Assembly (NCBI GenBank): GCA_028716365.1
Contig: JAQUPZ010000009.1
Span: 1-64,000, forward strand
DNA length: 64,000 nucleotides
Direction: 5' to 3'
From: Kiritimatiellia bacterium
GTDB lineage: Bacteria; Verrucomicrobiota; Kiritimatiellia; UBA8416; YA12-FULL-48-11
The notes under the pieces were generated by a model that was not told the origin of the DNA, did not search any database, and was given only the letters and a program-made list of their open reading frames with translations. Below are positions 54,836 to 63,867 of the stretch, in pieces (the first letter of the stretch is position 1; the number at the start of each line of letters is the position of its first letter). The translations under genes and the position numbers were made by a program.

Positions 54836-55393
54836 ATGAAAAAAATAATTCTGCCGGTATTAACAATATTTTTTGCCACGATTCTCCCGGGAACAACATG
54901 GGCACTCCCGGTAGACAATGGTAACGACCTGGCGCTTGAATATGTGACCCAGAAGACACCGGCCCTGAAAAAAGCGCTGGTAGAACCGATCCTCGGGAAG
55001 CTTCATTATTTCAGATATCTCAGGATTACGGAAATGACTGAAGGTAAAACACCTGATGGTTTCAGAACTGTGGCCATCAAGGCTGTGGAACCCAGTTCCG
55101 ACATGATTGTCAAGTTCACTGTACTTAAGAATGTGTCCCTTTCAATTCTGGATACTGATCCAAAAACAAAAGTGGGTGATGCTGTTGGAGTCCAGGGACG
55201 TCTTGAATCCATTGGAAAAGTAGCCACAAACATGATTGTTCTCAATCCCGTAATCGTCAAACACAAAGACAAGCTGGCCCCGGTCAGAGGCAAAGAGTTT
55301 CTATACGAACTTGATCCAAATGCCCGCATGGGTACGGACACCTCATCTGGAACAGCAAAAGTGATAAGGGTAGAGAAGAAAGAGAAGGAGTGA
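54836..55393 (+). CDS. Secreted OB-fold-like hypothetical protein
   Basis: 185 residues from ATG 54836, with GGAGGAAAG about 8 bp upstream; an ATG 6 codons earlier overlaps that site and is not used. The signal peptide ends near TTWALP. The rest is beta-rich (FRTVAIKAVEPSSDMIVKFT; VGDAVGVQGRLESIGKVATN) and resembles an OB-fold. I do not recognise the family. It lies between the FecR gene (122 bp upstream) and the first radical SAM gene (78 bp downstream) on the same strand, so it could belong to either group. Confidence 0.6.
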   Translation: MKKIILPVLTIFFATILPGTTWALPVDNGNDLALEYVTQKTPALKKALVEPILGKLHYFRYLRITEMTEGKTPDGFRTVAIKAVEPSSDMIVKFTVLKNVSLSILDTDPKTKVGDAVGVQGRLESIGKVATNMIVLNPVIVKHKDKLAPVRGKEFLYELDPNARMGTDTSSGTAKVIRVEKKEKE

Positions 55394-55471
55394 ACCCAAG
55401 CATAAGAGGTTAACACCTCCCATTGTTTGATCACCTAGACAGATTCCTTTTGTCCTGATAATGTTGACTTC

Positions 55472-57367
55472 ATGAAACAACGCCCATTGCGGATAGTTTT
55501 CCTCAATATGCCTTTTGCAAAAGTGACGGCACCATCATTAGCCCTTGCCCAGCTCGAATTGGTTTTAAAAGCAACATTCGAAAACGAGATACGCGTCGAC
55601 ATTCATTATCTGAATATGGATTTTGCCCTTCACGTCGGTGACTTGCATTTATATGACCACCCTTACACAAGTTATGGATCAATGACCAGGTCAAGCGACT
55701 GGTTCTTCCGGCAGCTGGCCTTCCCGAATGAACCCGACAACTCGAAGGAATATTTCGAAAGATACTATTTTGAAGACGACCCCGGGAAGCAGAGAGTCCG
55801 TGAATTCCTCCTGGAAAAACGCAAGGACATCGACAAGGTATTCAACAGCTACATCGACAAGTATCACCTGCTCGACGCCGACATCGTCGGGTTCACACTG
55901 CTCTTCTCCGAGACATGTTCGTCATTTGGCATGGCAAGGATGTTGAAAGAAAGAAAACCTGAAATCATCACCATGATCGGCGGGGCCTCCTGTGAAGGCG
56001 AGACAGCGCAGGTCTATGCCGAACGCATTCCACAGATCGACTACGTGTTCTCCGGTCCCGCGTTGTTCAGTTTGCCCCAGCTGATCAAACATCTGCTCGC
56101 CGGTGACAGGGAAAAGTGCGATCACATCAACGGCATTCTTACAAAGACAAATAAAAAGCTCTGGCATATGCCTGTTACATCCTGTAACCAGCCGCCAGTT
56201 CCAGTCCCTCCGGAAAAGATTTCCACCACAGGCGGTGAACTCGACATCAACGCAAACCTGATTCCCGATTACTCGGCATTTCTTGATGCATTTGAAAAGA
56301 ATTTCCCGGACGGAAAAATCAAGCCCATGCTTATTTTCGAAACATCACGCGGCTGCGCATGGGGCGAACGCCGGCAATGCGCATTCTGCGGACTGAATGG
56401 CCTGACTTTGCGTTACCGCGTACTTACGCCCGAAAATGCGATCACCCAGATACATGCACTTTACAGATATATTCCGCGGGCACGTTTCTTTATCGCTGCC
56501 GACAACATGCTACCGGAGAATTACACCAGGGAAGTTTTACCTTTCCTCAAGCCACCACCCGAACAAATACAGATCAGGTATGAAGTACGGGCAACACTGA
56601 CGGCAGAAGACATTGACATCATGTGCAAAGCAGGTTTCTCGAGGGTCCAACCGGGCATAGAAGCGCTGTCAACTCCAACTCTGCGGCTCCTGCGAAAAGG
56701 CACAACTGCTTTCAGCAATCTGCAATTCCTGAAAGACAGTTCAAAACACGCATTTACACTCGACTGGAACCTGCTCACCTACACGCCGGGAGAAAAGGAA
56801 GATGTGTACGAGAAATACATGCATTATATCCCGCTCCTGTATCACCTCCCCCCGCCAAATGCCGTCTTCCCGATTATGTATGTCAAATTCAGCCATTACT
56901 TTGAACACGCACAGGAATATGGCTTCAATCTTCAGCCGCAGGATTACTACAGCCTGATCTTCCCATTCAGTGATAAAGATATCCGACGCCTGGCATACCG
57001 TTTTGTCGACAGAAATGCCGACGCTGACCGAATGGACCAGTGGCTTGACCGGCTGAATGAAGCCTCCGCCAAATGGCGTATCCGGTGGATGAATGAAGAT
57101 GACAAAGAACAATCACGGCTCTGTTTTGAAAATGTACCGGAACCGACAATATACGATTCACGCTCAGGGGAAATTTCAGAATACAAAGTCTCCAGCCTGA
57201 CAAAAAGCGTTCTCGATCGCCTGGAAAAACCGGCAAGCCGTGATGACCTCATCAAAGAATTCGGAGATCACCCCGGCTTCGAAGTTGATCATGAAATCAA
57301 GTTCATGATGGAGCGCGGCCTGCTTTTCGAAGAAGATGGCAGCTACATGAGCCTTATCGCCGGGTGA
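55472..57367 (+). CDS. B12-binding radical SAM protein, RiPP-maturation type, copy 1
   Basis: 631 residues. The N-terminus (PLRIVFLNMPFAKVTAPSLA) begins a cobalamin-binding-like domain of about 230 residues (DADIVGFTLLFSETCSSFGM; ITMIGGASCEGETAQVYAER; DYVFSGPALFSLPQLIKHL). The radical SAM domain has ETSRGCAWGERRQCAFCG, with C295, C303 and C306 in the C-x7-C-x2-C spacing characteristic of RiPP-maturation radical SAM proteins (TIGR03975-like). The C-terminal 70 residues are winged-helix-like and end LFEEDGSYMSLIAG, also typical. Known relatives modify precursor peptides, often by C-methylation at unactivated carbons. A close paralogue starts 20 bp later. No clear ribosome-binding site precedes ATG 55472. 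Confidence 0.85.
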   Translation: MKQRPLRIVFLNMPFAKVTAPSLALAQLELVLKATFENEIRVDIHYLNMDFALHVGDLHLYDHPYTSYGSMTRSSDWFFRQLAFPNEPDNSKEYFERYYFEDDPGKQRVREFLLEKRKDIDKVFNSYIDKYHLLDADIVGFTLLFSETCSSFGMARMLKERKPEIITMIGGASCEGETAQVYAERIPQIDYVFSGPALFSLPQLIKHLLAGDREKCDHINGILTKTNKKLWHMPVTSCNQPPVPVPPEKISTTGGELDINANLIPDYSAFLDAFEKNFPDGKIKPMLIFETSRGCAWGERRQCAFCGLNGLTLRYRVLTPENAITQIHALYRYIPRARFFIAADNMLPENYTREVLPFLKPPPEQIQIRYEVRATLTAEDIDIMCKAGFSRVQPGIEALSTPTLRLLRKGTTAFSNLQFLKDSSKHAFTLDWNLLTYTPGEKEDVYEKYMHYIPLLYHLPPPNAVFPIMYVKFSHYFEHAQEYGFNLQPQDYYSLIFPFSDKDIRRLAYRFVDRNADADRMDQWLDRLNEASAKWRIRWMNEDDKEQSRLCFENVPEPTIYDSRSGEISEYKVSSLTKSVLDRLEKPASRDDLIKEFGDHPGFEVDHEIKFMMERGLLFEEDGSYMSLIAG

Positions 57368-57387
57368 CACATCGCGGTGTTTGTGTT

Positions 57388-59280
57388 ATGAAACAGCGAC
57401 CTTTGCGGATAGCCTTGATCAATATGCCTTTCGCGAAATTTTCAGCGTCATCGCTCGCCCTAACCCAGCTTGAACTGGTCCTTAAGACAAGATTTGAAGA
57501 CAGGATACATATCGACACTCATTACCTGAACATGGATTTTGCCCAATACATCGGAGATCTTTCCATTTACGACCATCCCTATGCGAGTTACGGGACAACC
57601 CGCGCCAGTGACTGGTTTTTCCGGCAACTTGCGTTTCCGGGCACCACGGATAATTCAAACGAATACCTCGACAGATATTACTCCGGAGATGCCCCTGAAA
57701 CCCGGAAAATAAGAAAATTCCTTTTTGAAGGCCGGAAAGACCTGGGCCGGATACTAAACGGTTACATCGACAAGTACCACCTGCTTGATGTCGACATTGC
57801 AGGATTCACCATCTTCTTTTCTGAAGCCTGCGCCTCTTTCGCGATGGCCCGGCTCCTGAAGGAAAGGAAACCTGAGATCATAACCATGGTCGGCGGCGCC
57901 TCCTGTGAAGGCGAGACGGCACAGGTGTACGCCGAATGTGTCCAAGCCATGGACTACGTATTCTCCGGCCCGGCGCTTGTCAGCCTTCCCCAATTCATCG
58001 AGTATAGATTATCCGGTGACCTTGAGAAATGTGACCACATCAACGGGGTCCTTTCAAAAACAAACAAAGCCTTCTGGTATACGCCAAAAACCTGTGGCAA
58101 AGAATTCCCGGACGCAGGGACAGAAATGATATCAACTGCCGGTGACGAACTTGACATCAACACCAACCTTGTACTCGATTACAACGCCTTCCTTGACAAA
58201 TTCGAGGAAAAATTTCCAGGAGGAAAGACAAACCCAATTCTTATCTTCGAAACATCTCGCGGATGCAAATGGGGAGAACGCAGGCAATGTGCATTCTGCG
58301 GAATGAGCGGCATGATGACACGCTACCGGGCACTGACGCCCGGAAATGCATTAACGCAGATCAAAAACCTTTACAAGTATGTACCAAGGGCCCGTTTTTT
58401 TGTTGCCAGCGACAACATGCTGCCCGAGAACTATGCAAAGGACGTTTTCCCGTTCCTCGAACCGCCGACTGATAAAATAGAGATTAAATACCAGTCGCGC
58501 CCGACAATTCCCTTAAAGGACATAGAAGTCCTCTGCTGCGCCGGTGTAACAAGAATTCAGCCTGGTATTGAGTCGCTTTCGACATCAACGCTCAAACTCA
58601 TGCGAAAAGGCACTACAGCCTTCCGCAATATTCAGCTGCTTAAGGACAGTTCCAAACATCCATTCACCCTGGACTGGAACATATTAATTTATACGCCAGG
58701 CGAAACTGAGAAGGTATACGAAAAGTATCTTCATGATATCCCGCTCCTGTATCACCTCCCCCCGCCAAAAACATTTTTCCCTATCATGTTCGTTAAATTC
58801 AGCGATTACTTTGAACATGCAAAAGAATACGGGCTCGATCTACAGCCGCAGGATTGTTACGCAATGATCTTCCCGTTTGACAATGAAGATATCCGGCGAC
58901 TTGCCTACCGTTTTGTCGACAATAACACCAATACAGTACGTATGAACGAATGGCTGGACCGGCTGAATGAAGCCGCCGCCAAATGGCGCACAAGATGGAC
59001 CAATGCAGATGGAAAGGTACAATCACGGCTCTGCTTTATCCCGGACGTACCGGAACCGGTTATATATGATTCGCGGTCAGGTGATGTCGTCGAACATCCA
59101 CTTTCTATTTTAACCAGAAACATAATCGATTATCTGGAAAAGCCGGCAAACAAAGACGACCTCGAAAAACAATTCCGTAATAACCCGGAGTTCAATGCTG
59201 ACAGGGAAATCAGGTTTCTGCTTGAACGCGGCCTGCTTTTTGAGGAAGACGGTCGATATATGAGTCTTATCGCCGAATAA
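57388..59280 (+). CDS. B12-binding radical SAM protein, RiPP-maturation type, copy 2
   Basis: 630 residues from ATG 57388; a GTG at 57364 overlapping the previous stop is possible, but homology to copy 1 supports the ATG (MKQRPLRI in both). The cobalamin-binding domain (DVDIAGFTIFFSEACASFAM; ITMVGGASCEGETAQVYAEC) and the radical SAM cluster (C293, C301, C304 in SRGCKWGERRQCAFCGMSG) are both intact, as is the end LFEEDGRYMSLIAE. It is co-linear with copy 1 over its whole length and well over half of residues agree by eye, so it arose by tandem duplication. The two may modify different positions of one peptide or different peptides. Confidence 0.85.
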   Translation: MKQRPLRIALINMPFAKFSASSLALTQLELVLKTRFEDRIHIDTHYLNMDFAQYIGDLSIYDHPYASYGTTRASDWFFRQLAFPGTTDNSNEYLDRYYSGDAPETRKIRKFLFEGRKDLGRILNGYIDKYHLLDVDIAGFTIFFSEACASFAMARLLKERKPEIITMVGGASCEGETAQVYAECVQAMDYVFSGPALVSLPQFIEYRLSGDLEKCDHINGVLSKTNKAFWYTPKTCGKEFPDAGTEMISTAGDELDINTNLVLDYNAFLDKFEEKFPGGKTNPILIFETSRGCKWGERRQCAFCGMSGMMTRYRALTPGNALTQIKNLYKYVPRARFFVASDNMLPENYAKDVFPFLEPPTDKIEIKYQSRPTIPLKDIEVLCCAGVTRIQPGIESLSTSTLKLMRKGTTAFRNIQLLKDSSKHPFTLDWNILIYTPGETEKVYEKYLHDIPLLYHLPPPKTFFPIMFVKFSDYFEHAKEYGLDLQPQDCYAMIFPFDNEDIRRLAYRFVDNNTNTVRMNEWLDRLNEAAAKWRTRWTNADGKVQSRLCFIPDVPEPVIYDSRSGDVVEHPLSILTRNIIDYLEKPANKDDLEKQFRNNPEFNADREIRFLLERGLLFEEDGRYMSLIAE

Positions 59281-59493
59281 TGCGGTTTTCCCGATTTTCC
59301 CAACGATTTATGGCCATATTTCCACAGGAAAACAGCCTGAAAACAGCATTTTAAAAAAAATGAGTTTTTATGTAACATTGCACTACACCAGGACATTAGG
59401 TCAGTGGAGGACAGAACAGAAGCCAAAAGGCTTGCAATTTCAAGTAATATGTAGTAAATAGAACATCAGCAAATAAAGTCAAATGGAGGCAAT

Positions 59494-59757
59494 ATGAAGA
59501 GTAATATTAAGTACATGGCATATCCTTTGTTAGCGGCAACGCTGTGCACAGAAACAGTATTGGCCGGTAATGGCGCAGATGAAGCTGGTTTTGTCCCGCC
59601 TCCAGCGGACAGGAAGCTTCCTCCTCCTCCTCCAAGAACTTCTTCATCGGCTGAAACTCTGGACTGTTGTTCCTGTTGCCCGGTAACACCGCAGACAAGA
59701 ACAGAAGCGAAGAAACCGCCGAAGCCGCCAGTAGTTGTAGTCAAGCTGAGGCACTAA
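59494..59757 (+). CDS. Small secreted Pro/Cys-rich peptide, candidate RiPP substrate
   Basis: 87 residues with a strong ribosome-binding site (GGAGG, 6-bp spacing), unlike its radical SAM neighbours. The first 24 residues (YPLLAATLCTETVLA) look like a Sec signal peptide with a VLA-G cleavage site. The rest is low-complexity: RKLPPPPPRT, a DCCSCCP cluster (C58, C59, C61, C62), then KKPPKPPVVVVKLRH. Small size, a clustered Cys core, position 213 bp after two RiPP-maturation enzymes, and a terminator right after it make it a candidate substrate. A signal peptide rather than a classical leader is unusual; a plain secreted structural peptide is the alternative. It has no recognised family. Confidence 0.55.
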   Translation: MKSNIKYMAYPLLAATLCTETVLAGNGADEAGFVPPPADRKLPPPPPRTSSSAETLDCCSCCPVTPQTRTEAKKPPKPPVVVVKLRH

Positions 59758-59841
59758 TTCGCAAATCAAGAAGCAAGTCCGTGCGGGTTAGCGATCAAGA
59801 AAGCTTGAGAAGGATTGTGACCTGCGATTTTGCTTACACAT

Positions 59842-59877
59842 CACCCGACGGTCTTATGGATCGTCGGGTGTTTTTTT
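59842..59877 (+). terminator. Strong rho-independent terminator
   Basis: CACCCGACGGTC and GATCGTCGGGTG form a 12-bp stem (one G-U pair) with loop TTATG, followed by seven T. It ends the radical SAM/peptide transcript. Confidence 0.9.
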
Positions 59878-59909
59878 GCGCTCAACCTTTGTATCCATTA
59901 TAAGAGTAA

Positions 59910-61430
59910 ATGAACAAGCCTGATTCCAATATCAAAGGAAAAAACACGCCTTCATCACCACCACACGAAGAACCAATCGATACTTTCCAGGCTTTGTATA
60001 AATGTCTTAAAGGTGTACCTCTTGCCCAATCGGGTCAAATGCAGGAAGCATTGGAAGCTTTTGACGGCGCTATCGAACTTGATCCCTCGCTTGCTTCCTC
60101 ATGGTATAATAAAGGTTACGTGCTGACTGCCGGGGGACTATACAAAGAAGCCCTGGAAGCCTTCGAAAAAGCCATCGAAATCAATCCCACTTTTTTCCAT
60201 GCATGGAATGGCAAAGGATATACGTTATACACCCTTGGAAGACATCAGGAAGCGCTGGATGCGTTCGAAAGAACCATTGAAATCAACCCGTCGTACGCAT
60301 ACCCATGGAATGGAATCGGCAATGCACACATGAGCATCGGGCACTACCTAGAGGCGCTTGAAACCTTTAACAGAGCAATAGAGATTGATCCCAAGTTCGC
60401 CCTGCCCTGGAACGGCAAGGCGATCTTATTAAAAATAAGACCGGAACTTGAAACACGGGCAGGGCATTCCGCACAGCAGAGTTTTTGCAGGGCAGTTTAT
60501 CTGCGGCAGAAATATACGCAAAGATTTCCGCTCCTCACATCAACACTTGCTGACTCTGTCGGGCAATTCAATCTGCCGCTTCTTGCGCTCCAGATTCTTC
60601 TGGAAATGGCTGCAAAAAATAATCCGGAATACGTTTCGCTTTACGATCAAACCGCAAATGAATGCAAAGTACCCCTGGCGATACTTTCACACCTGGATTC
60701 CAGTCCCGGACTCAGCAATATGGACAGGTCACTCTGGAACGGAATTGTGAATTATTATCATGGAAATCCCCTGCGGGCATTTGAGCATTTTGACGCCGTG
60801 GATTCATCGGACGAAACCAACCTCACCGGGCAGTACTATCTTATCCTGTCACTCAGGTCATATCTGGAGTCTCCGGACAAAGAGATATCATTCTCTCTCA
60901 GGCAGGCAGAAGATGTTCTCAAGAATTCACGGCCGGATATTACTGTCGAGCAGATATATTATGCTGGGCAGATATTCTGTCTTGCACTCAACTGGGAACA
61001 GGCGATGTTGTGCTTCGCCCTGAATAGCAGACACCTGCCATCACTTTACATGCATCATCTATGCCTCCGGAAACAAAACAACCATCAGACAGCCGATTCC
61101 GTTCTAAACACAATTCTTGAAGAGGAAAGCCTCCTCGCAAAGCAAGGAAGCTGTGGTTACATGTCTTTTGCGTCCCTGCCGGAAATTGATCCGGCATTAC
61201 CGGACTGGACCAAGAACATCCAATTTTATGCCCATTTTATGGAGATCGAACATGCGGTCATGGAAATCACAAAACAAGACAACCTCCAAAGGTTTCCGGC
61301 TTACCGGGAATTAATGCAATATACGAACGGTGAAATTCCAGTCCAGGGCAAAGCAACGACAAAGCAGGCAAGAACCTGGAAATTTTCAAAACGGGTTAAC
61401 AACCAGTCTGCTGACCTGCTTCAACCTTGA
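59910..61430 (+). CDS. TPR-repeat protein
   Basis: 506 residues from ATG 59910, with a weak purine-rich stretch upstream. After a Ser/Pro-rich N-terminus there are four clear TPR units between about 35 and 175 (LAQSGQMQEALEAFDGAIEL; KGYVLTAGGLYKEALEAFEK; GYTLYTLGRHQEALDAFERT; GNAHMSIGHYLEALETFNRA). The remaining 300 residues are helical with looser repeats. No signal peptide is seen, so it is probably cytoplasmic and a protein-interaction scaffold. It lies downstream of the terminator that closes the radical SAM group, so it is probably a separate unit with the following secreted protein. Confidence 0.75.
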   Translation: MNKPDSNIKGKNTPSSPPHEEPIDTFQALYKCLKGVPLAQSGQMQEALEAFDGAIELDPSLASSWYNKGYVLTAGGLYKEALEAFEKAIEINPTFFHAWNGKGYTLYTLGRHQEALDAFERTIEINPSYAYPWNGIGNAHMSIGHYLEALETFNRAIEIDPKFALPWNGKAILLKIRPELETRAGHSAQQSFCRAVYLRQKYTQRFPLLTSTLADSVGQFNLPLLALQILLEMAAKNNPEYVSLYDQTANECKVPLAILSHLDSSPGLSNMDRSLWNGIVNYYHGNPLRAFEHFDAVDSSDETNLTGQYYLILSLRSYLESPDKEISFSLRQAEDVLKNSRPDITVEQIYYAGQIFCLALNWEQAMLCFALNSRHLPSLYMHHLCLRKQNNHQTADSVLNTILEEESLLAKQGSCGYMSFASLPEIDPALPDWTKNIQFYAHFMEIEHAVMEITKQDNLQRFPAYRELMQYTNGEIPVQGKATTKQARTWKFSKRVNNQSADLLQP

Positions 61431-61491
61431 CATCCGCAGGTTTTTGTAACAAATATTTAACTTCCAGACATTAATTTAAAGAGAGAAACTT

Positions 61492-63852
61492 ATGATGATT
61501 AAAAATTCTTTTATAAAGTCTGTTTTCCCGGTTACGATTATATCTTTTGTTTGTAGTTTTCTAACCCCTTTTTCAGCATGTTTTGGCGCCGATGCCAACT
61601 GGCATGTCAAAGAAGCGCCTATCAGGTTCAAAGTCGGTCTCACACAAAAACCTAACGAGAAAAGCGGGGGTTATTACATTTTGCTTCCGGACGGCGGCAT
61701 TTTACCAACCCCCTTCCCTGCAACCCAGGTTGTAACCGAAGAAGGTAAACCGCTGGCAAGTTATGTGCTCTGGCAGAACCGCGGTTATGGTACTGGCGTG
61801 ATATTTGAAGATCCAACTGTTGGAAGCAATGTGTACGTTTACGTAACAGCAGCTGATGCGCTCAAGCTTTGGAATCCCCAGACAGGTCTGAGGCCAAGCA
61901 TGTTTCTGTGTGCCGAGGCAGGCACGGAGAGTCTGGCTGCCGCCAGCAATCTGGGTAAGCTGGGGGTAACCGGTCCGAATATGTACTTTCAGAAATACGG
62001 GACTTCAACCACTCCTTTCGGAATGCGGGAAGGCGATCCTCAGGGGCGACAAAGTCCTATCTGTTATTATCTGCTCGCGTATATAATTACCACGGACCCG
62101 GGCAGGACCCTGATTGCCGTCACAACAAAAAATGGACAATGCCAGGTACGTATTGACGGTTCGCTTATCAATCCCCAGAGGATAAGCAGCAAGTCCGGTG
62201 GACTGGGTCAGTGGATAGATTTGTCCAAGGGACTTCACAAGGTGGATGTTGTCTCGTCAGTTGGTTTAAAAGGGACAGGAGAGGCAAAAGAACAATGGAG
62301 TGTCTGGTGGCTTGGATGGAGAACACCTCACACAACACCCGAACAGCTCGGAGGAGTACGCCCAAAAGATCTTGCTTCTCCCGGCACCCCGATGTGGGAA
62401 AGTCATGTACTGCTTCCTGAAGAAATTGTAAGAACCGGAAGCTGTAAAATAAGGGAAATCAGTTCAAAGGACGGCGGGCCGGTTGCGGTAGTACAAATGG
62501 AAGCCACAGAGAATTTCTGGTTCGGTGATGAGCCGCCAATCATCACATACGACCTGAGCGCTGTAACGGCCGGTAATCCTGAAAAAACGCAATACACATG
62601 GAAATTCGGGGATGCCGCAAAAATCACAGAGCCGAAAATATCGTGGTTCTTCCGCGGTGGAAATCAAAATGTCACTTTGACAGCGGTTGCAGGCGGCAAA
62701 CAATCCTCATGTACAGTTCCTTTTTATGCTTTCTCCGGCACCCGGTCCAGCATGGACAGTGCGTTCACAAAAGAAAATTTCAGGAAAGCATGTTATTTCA
62801 CAATGAAAGCATATCCTGCAGAAGTCGATCCAACGGCACTGTGGAGCAAAACAATGTTTAATTTCTTCTACGACTCTCAGGAGTTCGGAAAGGGCAGCGA
62901 GCTGCTGGATGAGATCCTGACCAAACGCTGGAATTTCTTCGTGAAAAAGATCCCTATAGAAAAACAAGTAATGCTGGAAGATATTTTCTTCAATTGGATC
63001 GCCCAGAATGACGCAGACAAGGCCATTCGCTGGTTAAAGACCCAGGAGACCGCCTCGCCCAGCGCCGACAGACGTAACAGTCTCAAAATTATGCAGGCTG
63101 AGGTACTGATGTACCAGAAGGGAAATTTCAAAGAAGCGAGGAAAATACTGGAGCCCATTACAAAAGGCACGGACGATAGCGCCGCCGTCGCCAACATAAG
63201 ACTCGGGGACATCGCTTTCCTGGAAAGAAACATGAACGATGCCAACAATTACTGGGGGCTTGTTCAAGGTACCGTCAGAATGACCAAAGGCGACATAAAA
63301 GGCGAAGGCACCGAAATTAAATGGGATGACGGCTCCGGTGGAAAAAAGAAAAGAGGAGCACCGGTAGATAATTCACAGGCATTTACATCTGCAGCCATCA
63401 AGAACGAAAAGGTTGACGCCTGGAAGAAAACCGCCGTTGTAGATACCAGCAAAGCCCTGGCAGTTCAGACACTTGTCACCCAGGGTTTTCTGATGGAAGC
63501 ATTCCAGGAAATGCGCAGGTGGGAACGCACCATGCCCATGAGCAAAATTTCCAGTGATTACATAATACAGGAAGCAAACTTCTATCTGGCCATCGGCAAT
63601 ACAAAACGTGCGCGTAAAATGCTTGAAGCTTATTGCGAAAATGTTGATGTTGCCGGTTATGTCGCAGCCGCCACAGAAACGATTCTCAACTGCATGCTGA
63701 AGGACAAGGAACCAGACAAGGTGTTGAAACAATTCTGCGACGATACCAGAAAACGATTTCAATTCCACCCTCTTGCCGACCGCATGAACGAATTGATGAG
63801 AGTCATTTCTACTGACGGTATAAAGAGAGATGCAACCAGCGACAAGTTGTAA
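61492..63852 (+). CDS. Large secreted protein with PKD-like domain and TPR-like C-terminus
   Basis: 786 residues from ATG 61492 (a second ATG follows). The signal peptide ends near ACFGA. Residues about 40-330 are beta-rich (RFKVGLTQKPNEKSGGYYIL; DPGRTLIAVTTKNGQCQVRI; LHKVDVVSSVGLKG). About 335-415 is PKD-like (ITYDLSAVTAGNPEKTQYTW; NVTLTAVAGGKQSSCTVPFY). From 430 onward helical TPR-like repeats follow (YQKGNFKEARKILEPITKGT; LVTQGFLMEAFQEMRRWERT). It is probably periplasmic or at the cell surface, perhaps as a scaffold. I recognise no catalytic motif. The next gene, a lipoprotein, starts 16 bp later and is probably in the same operon. Confidence 0.65.
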   Translation: MMIKNSFIKSVFPVTIISFVCSFLTPFSACFGADANWHVKEAPIRFKVGLTQKPNEKSGGYYILLPDGGILPTPFPATQVVTEEGKPLASYVLWQNRGYGTGVIFEDPTVGSNVYVYVTAADALKLWNPQTGLRPSMFLCAEAGTESLAAASNLGKLGVTGPNMYFQKYGTSTTPFGMREGDPQGRQSPICYYLLAYIITTDPGRTLIAVTTKNGQCQVRIDGSLINPQRISSKSGGLGQWIDLSKGLHKVDVVSSVGLKGTGEAKEQWSVWWLGWRTPHTTPEQLGGVRPKDLASPGTPMWESHVLLPEEIVRTGSCKIREISSKDGGPVAVVQMEATENFWFGDEPPIITYDLSAVTAGNPEKTQYTWKFGDAAKITEPKISWFFRGGNQNVTLTAVAGGKQSSCTVPFYAFSGTRSSMDSAFTKENFRKACYFTMKAYPAEVDPTALWSKTMFNFFYDSQEFGKGSELLDEILTKRWNFFVKKIPIEKQVMLEDIFFNWIAQNDADKAIRWLKTQETASPSADRRNSLKIMQAEVLMYQKGNFKEARKILEPITKGTDDSAAVANIRLGDIAFLERNMNDANNYWGLVQGTVRMTKGDIKGEGTEIKWDDGSGGKKKRGAPVDNSQAFTSAAIKNEKVDAWKKTAVVDTSKALAVQTLVTQGFLMEAFQEMRRWERTMPMSKISSDYIIQEANFYLAIGNTKRARKMLEAYCENVDVAGYVAAATETILNCMLKDKEPDKVLKQFCDDTRKRFQFHPLADRMNELMRVISTDGIKRDATSDKL

Positions 63853-63867
63853 ATCCAGTGTTGTCTT

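Noticed and set aside
59667..59903. 78-codon plus-strand frame overlapping the small peptide gene
   Set aside because: It runs through the strong terminator hairpin and lacks a ribosome-binding site; the peptide at 59494 has one.
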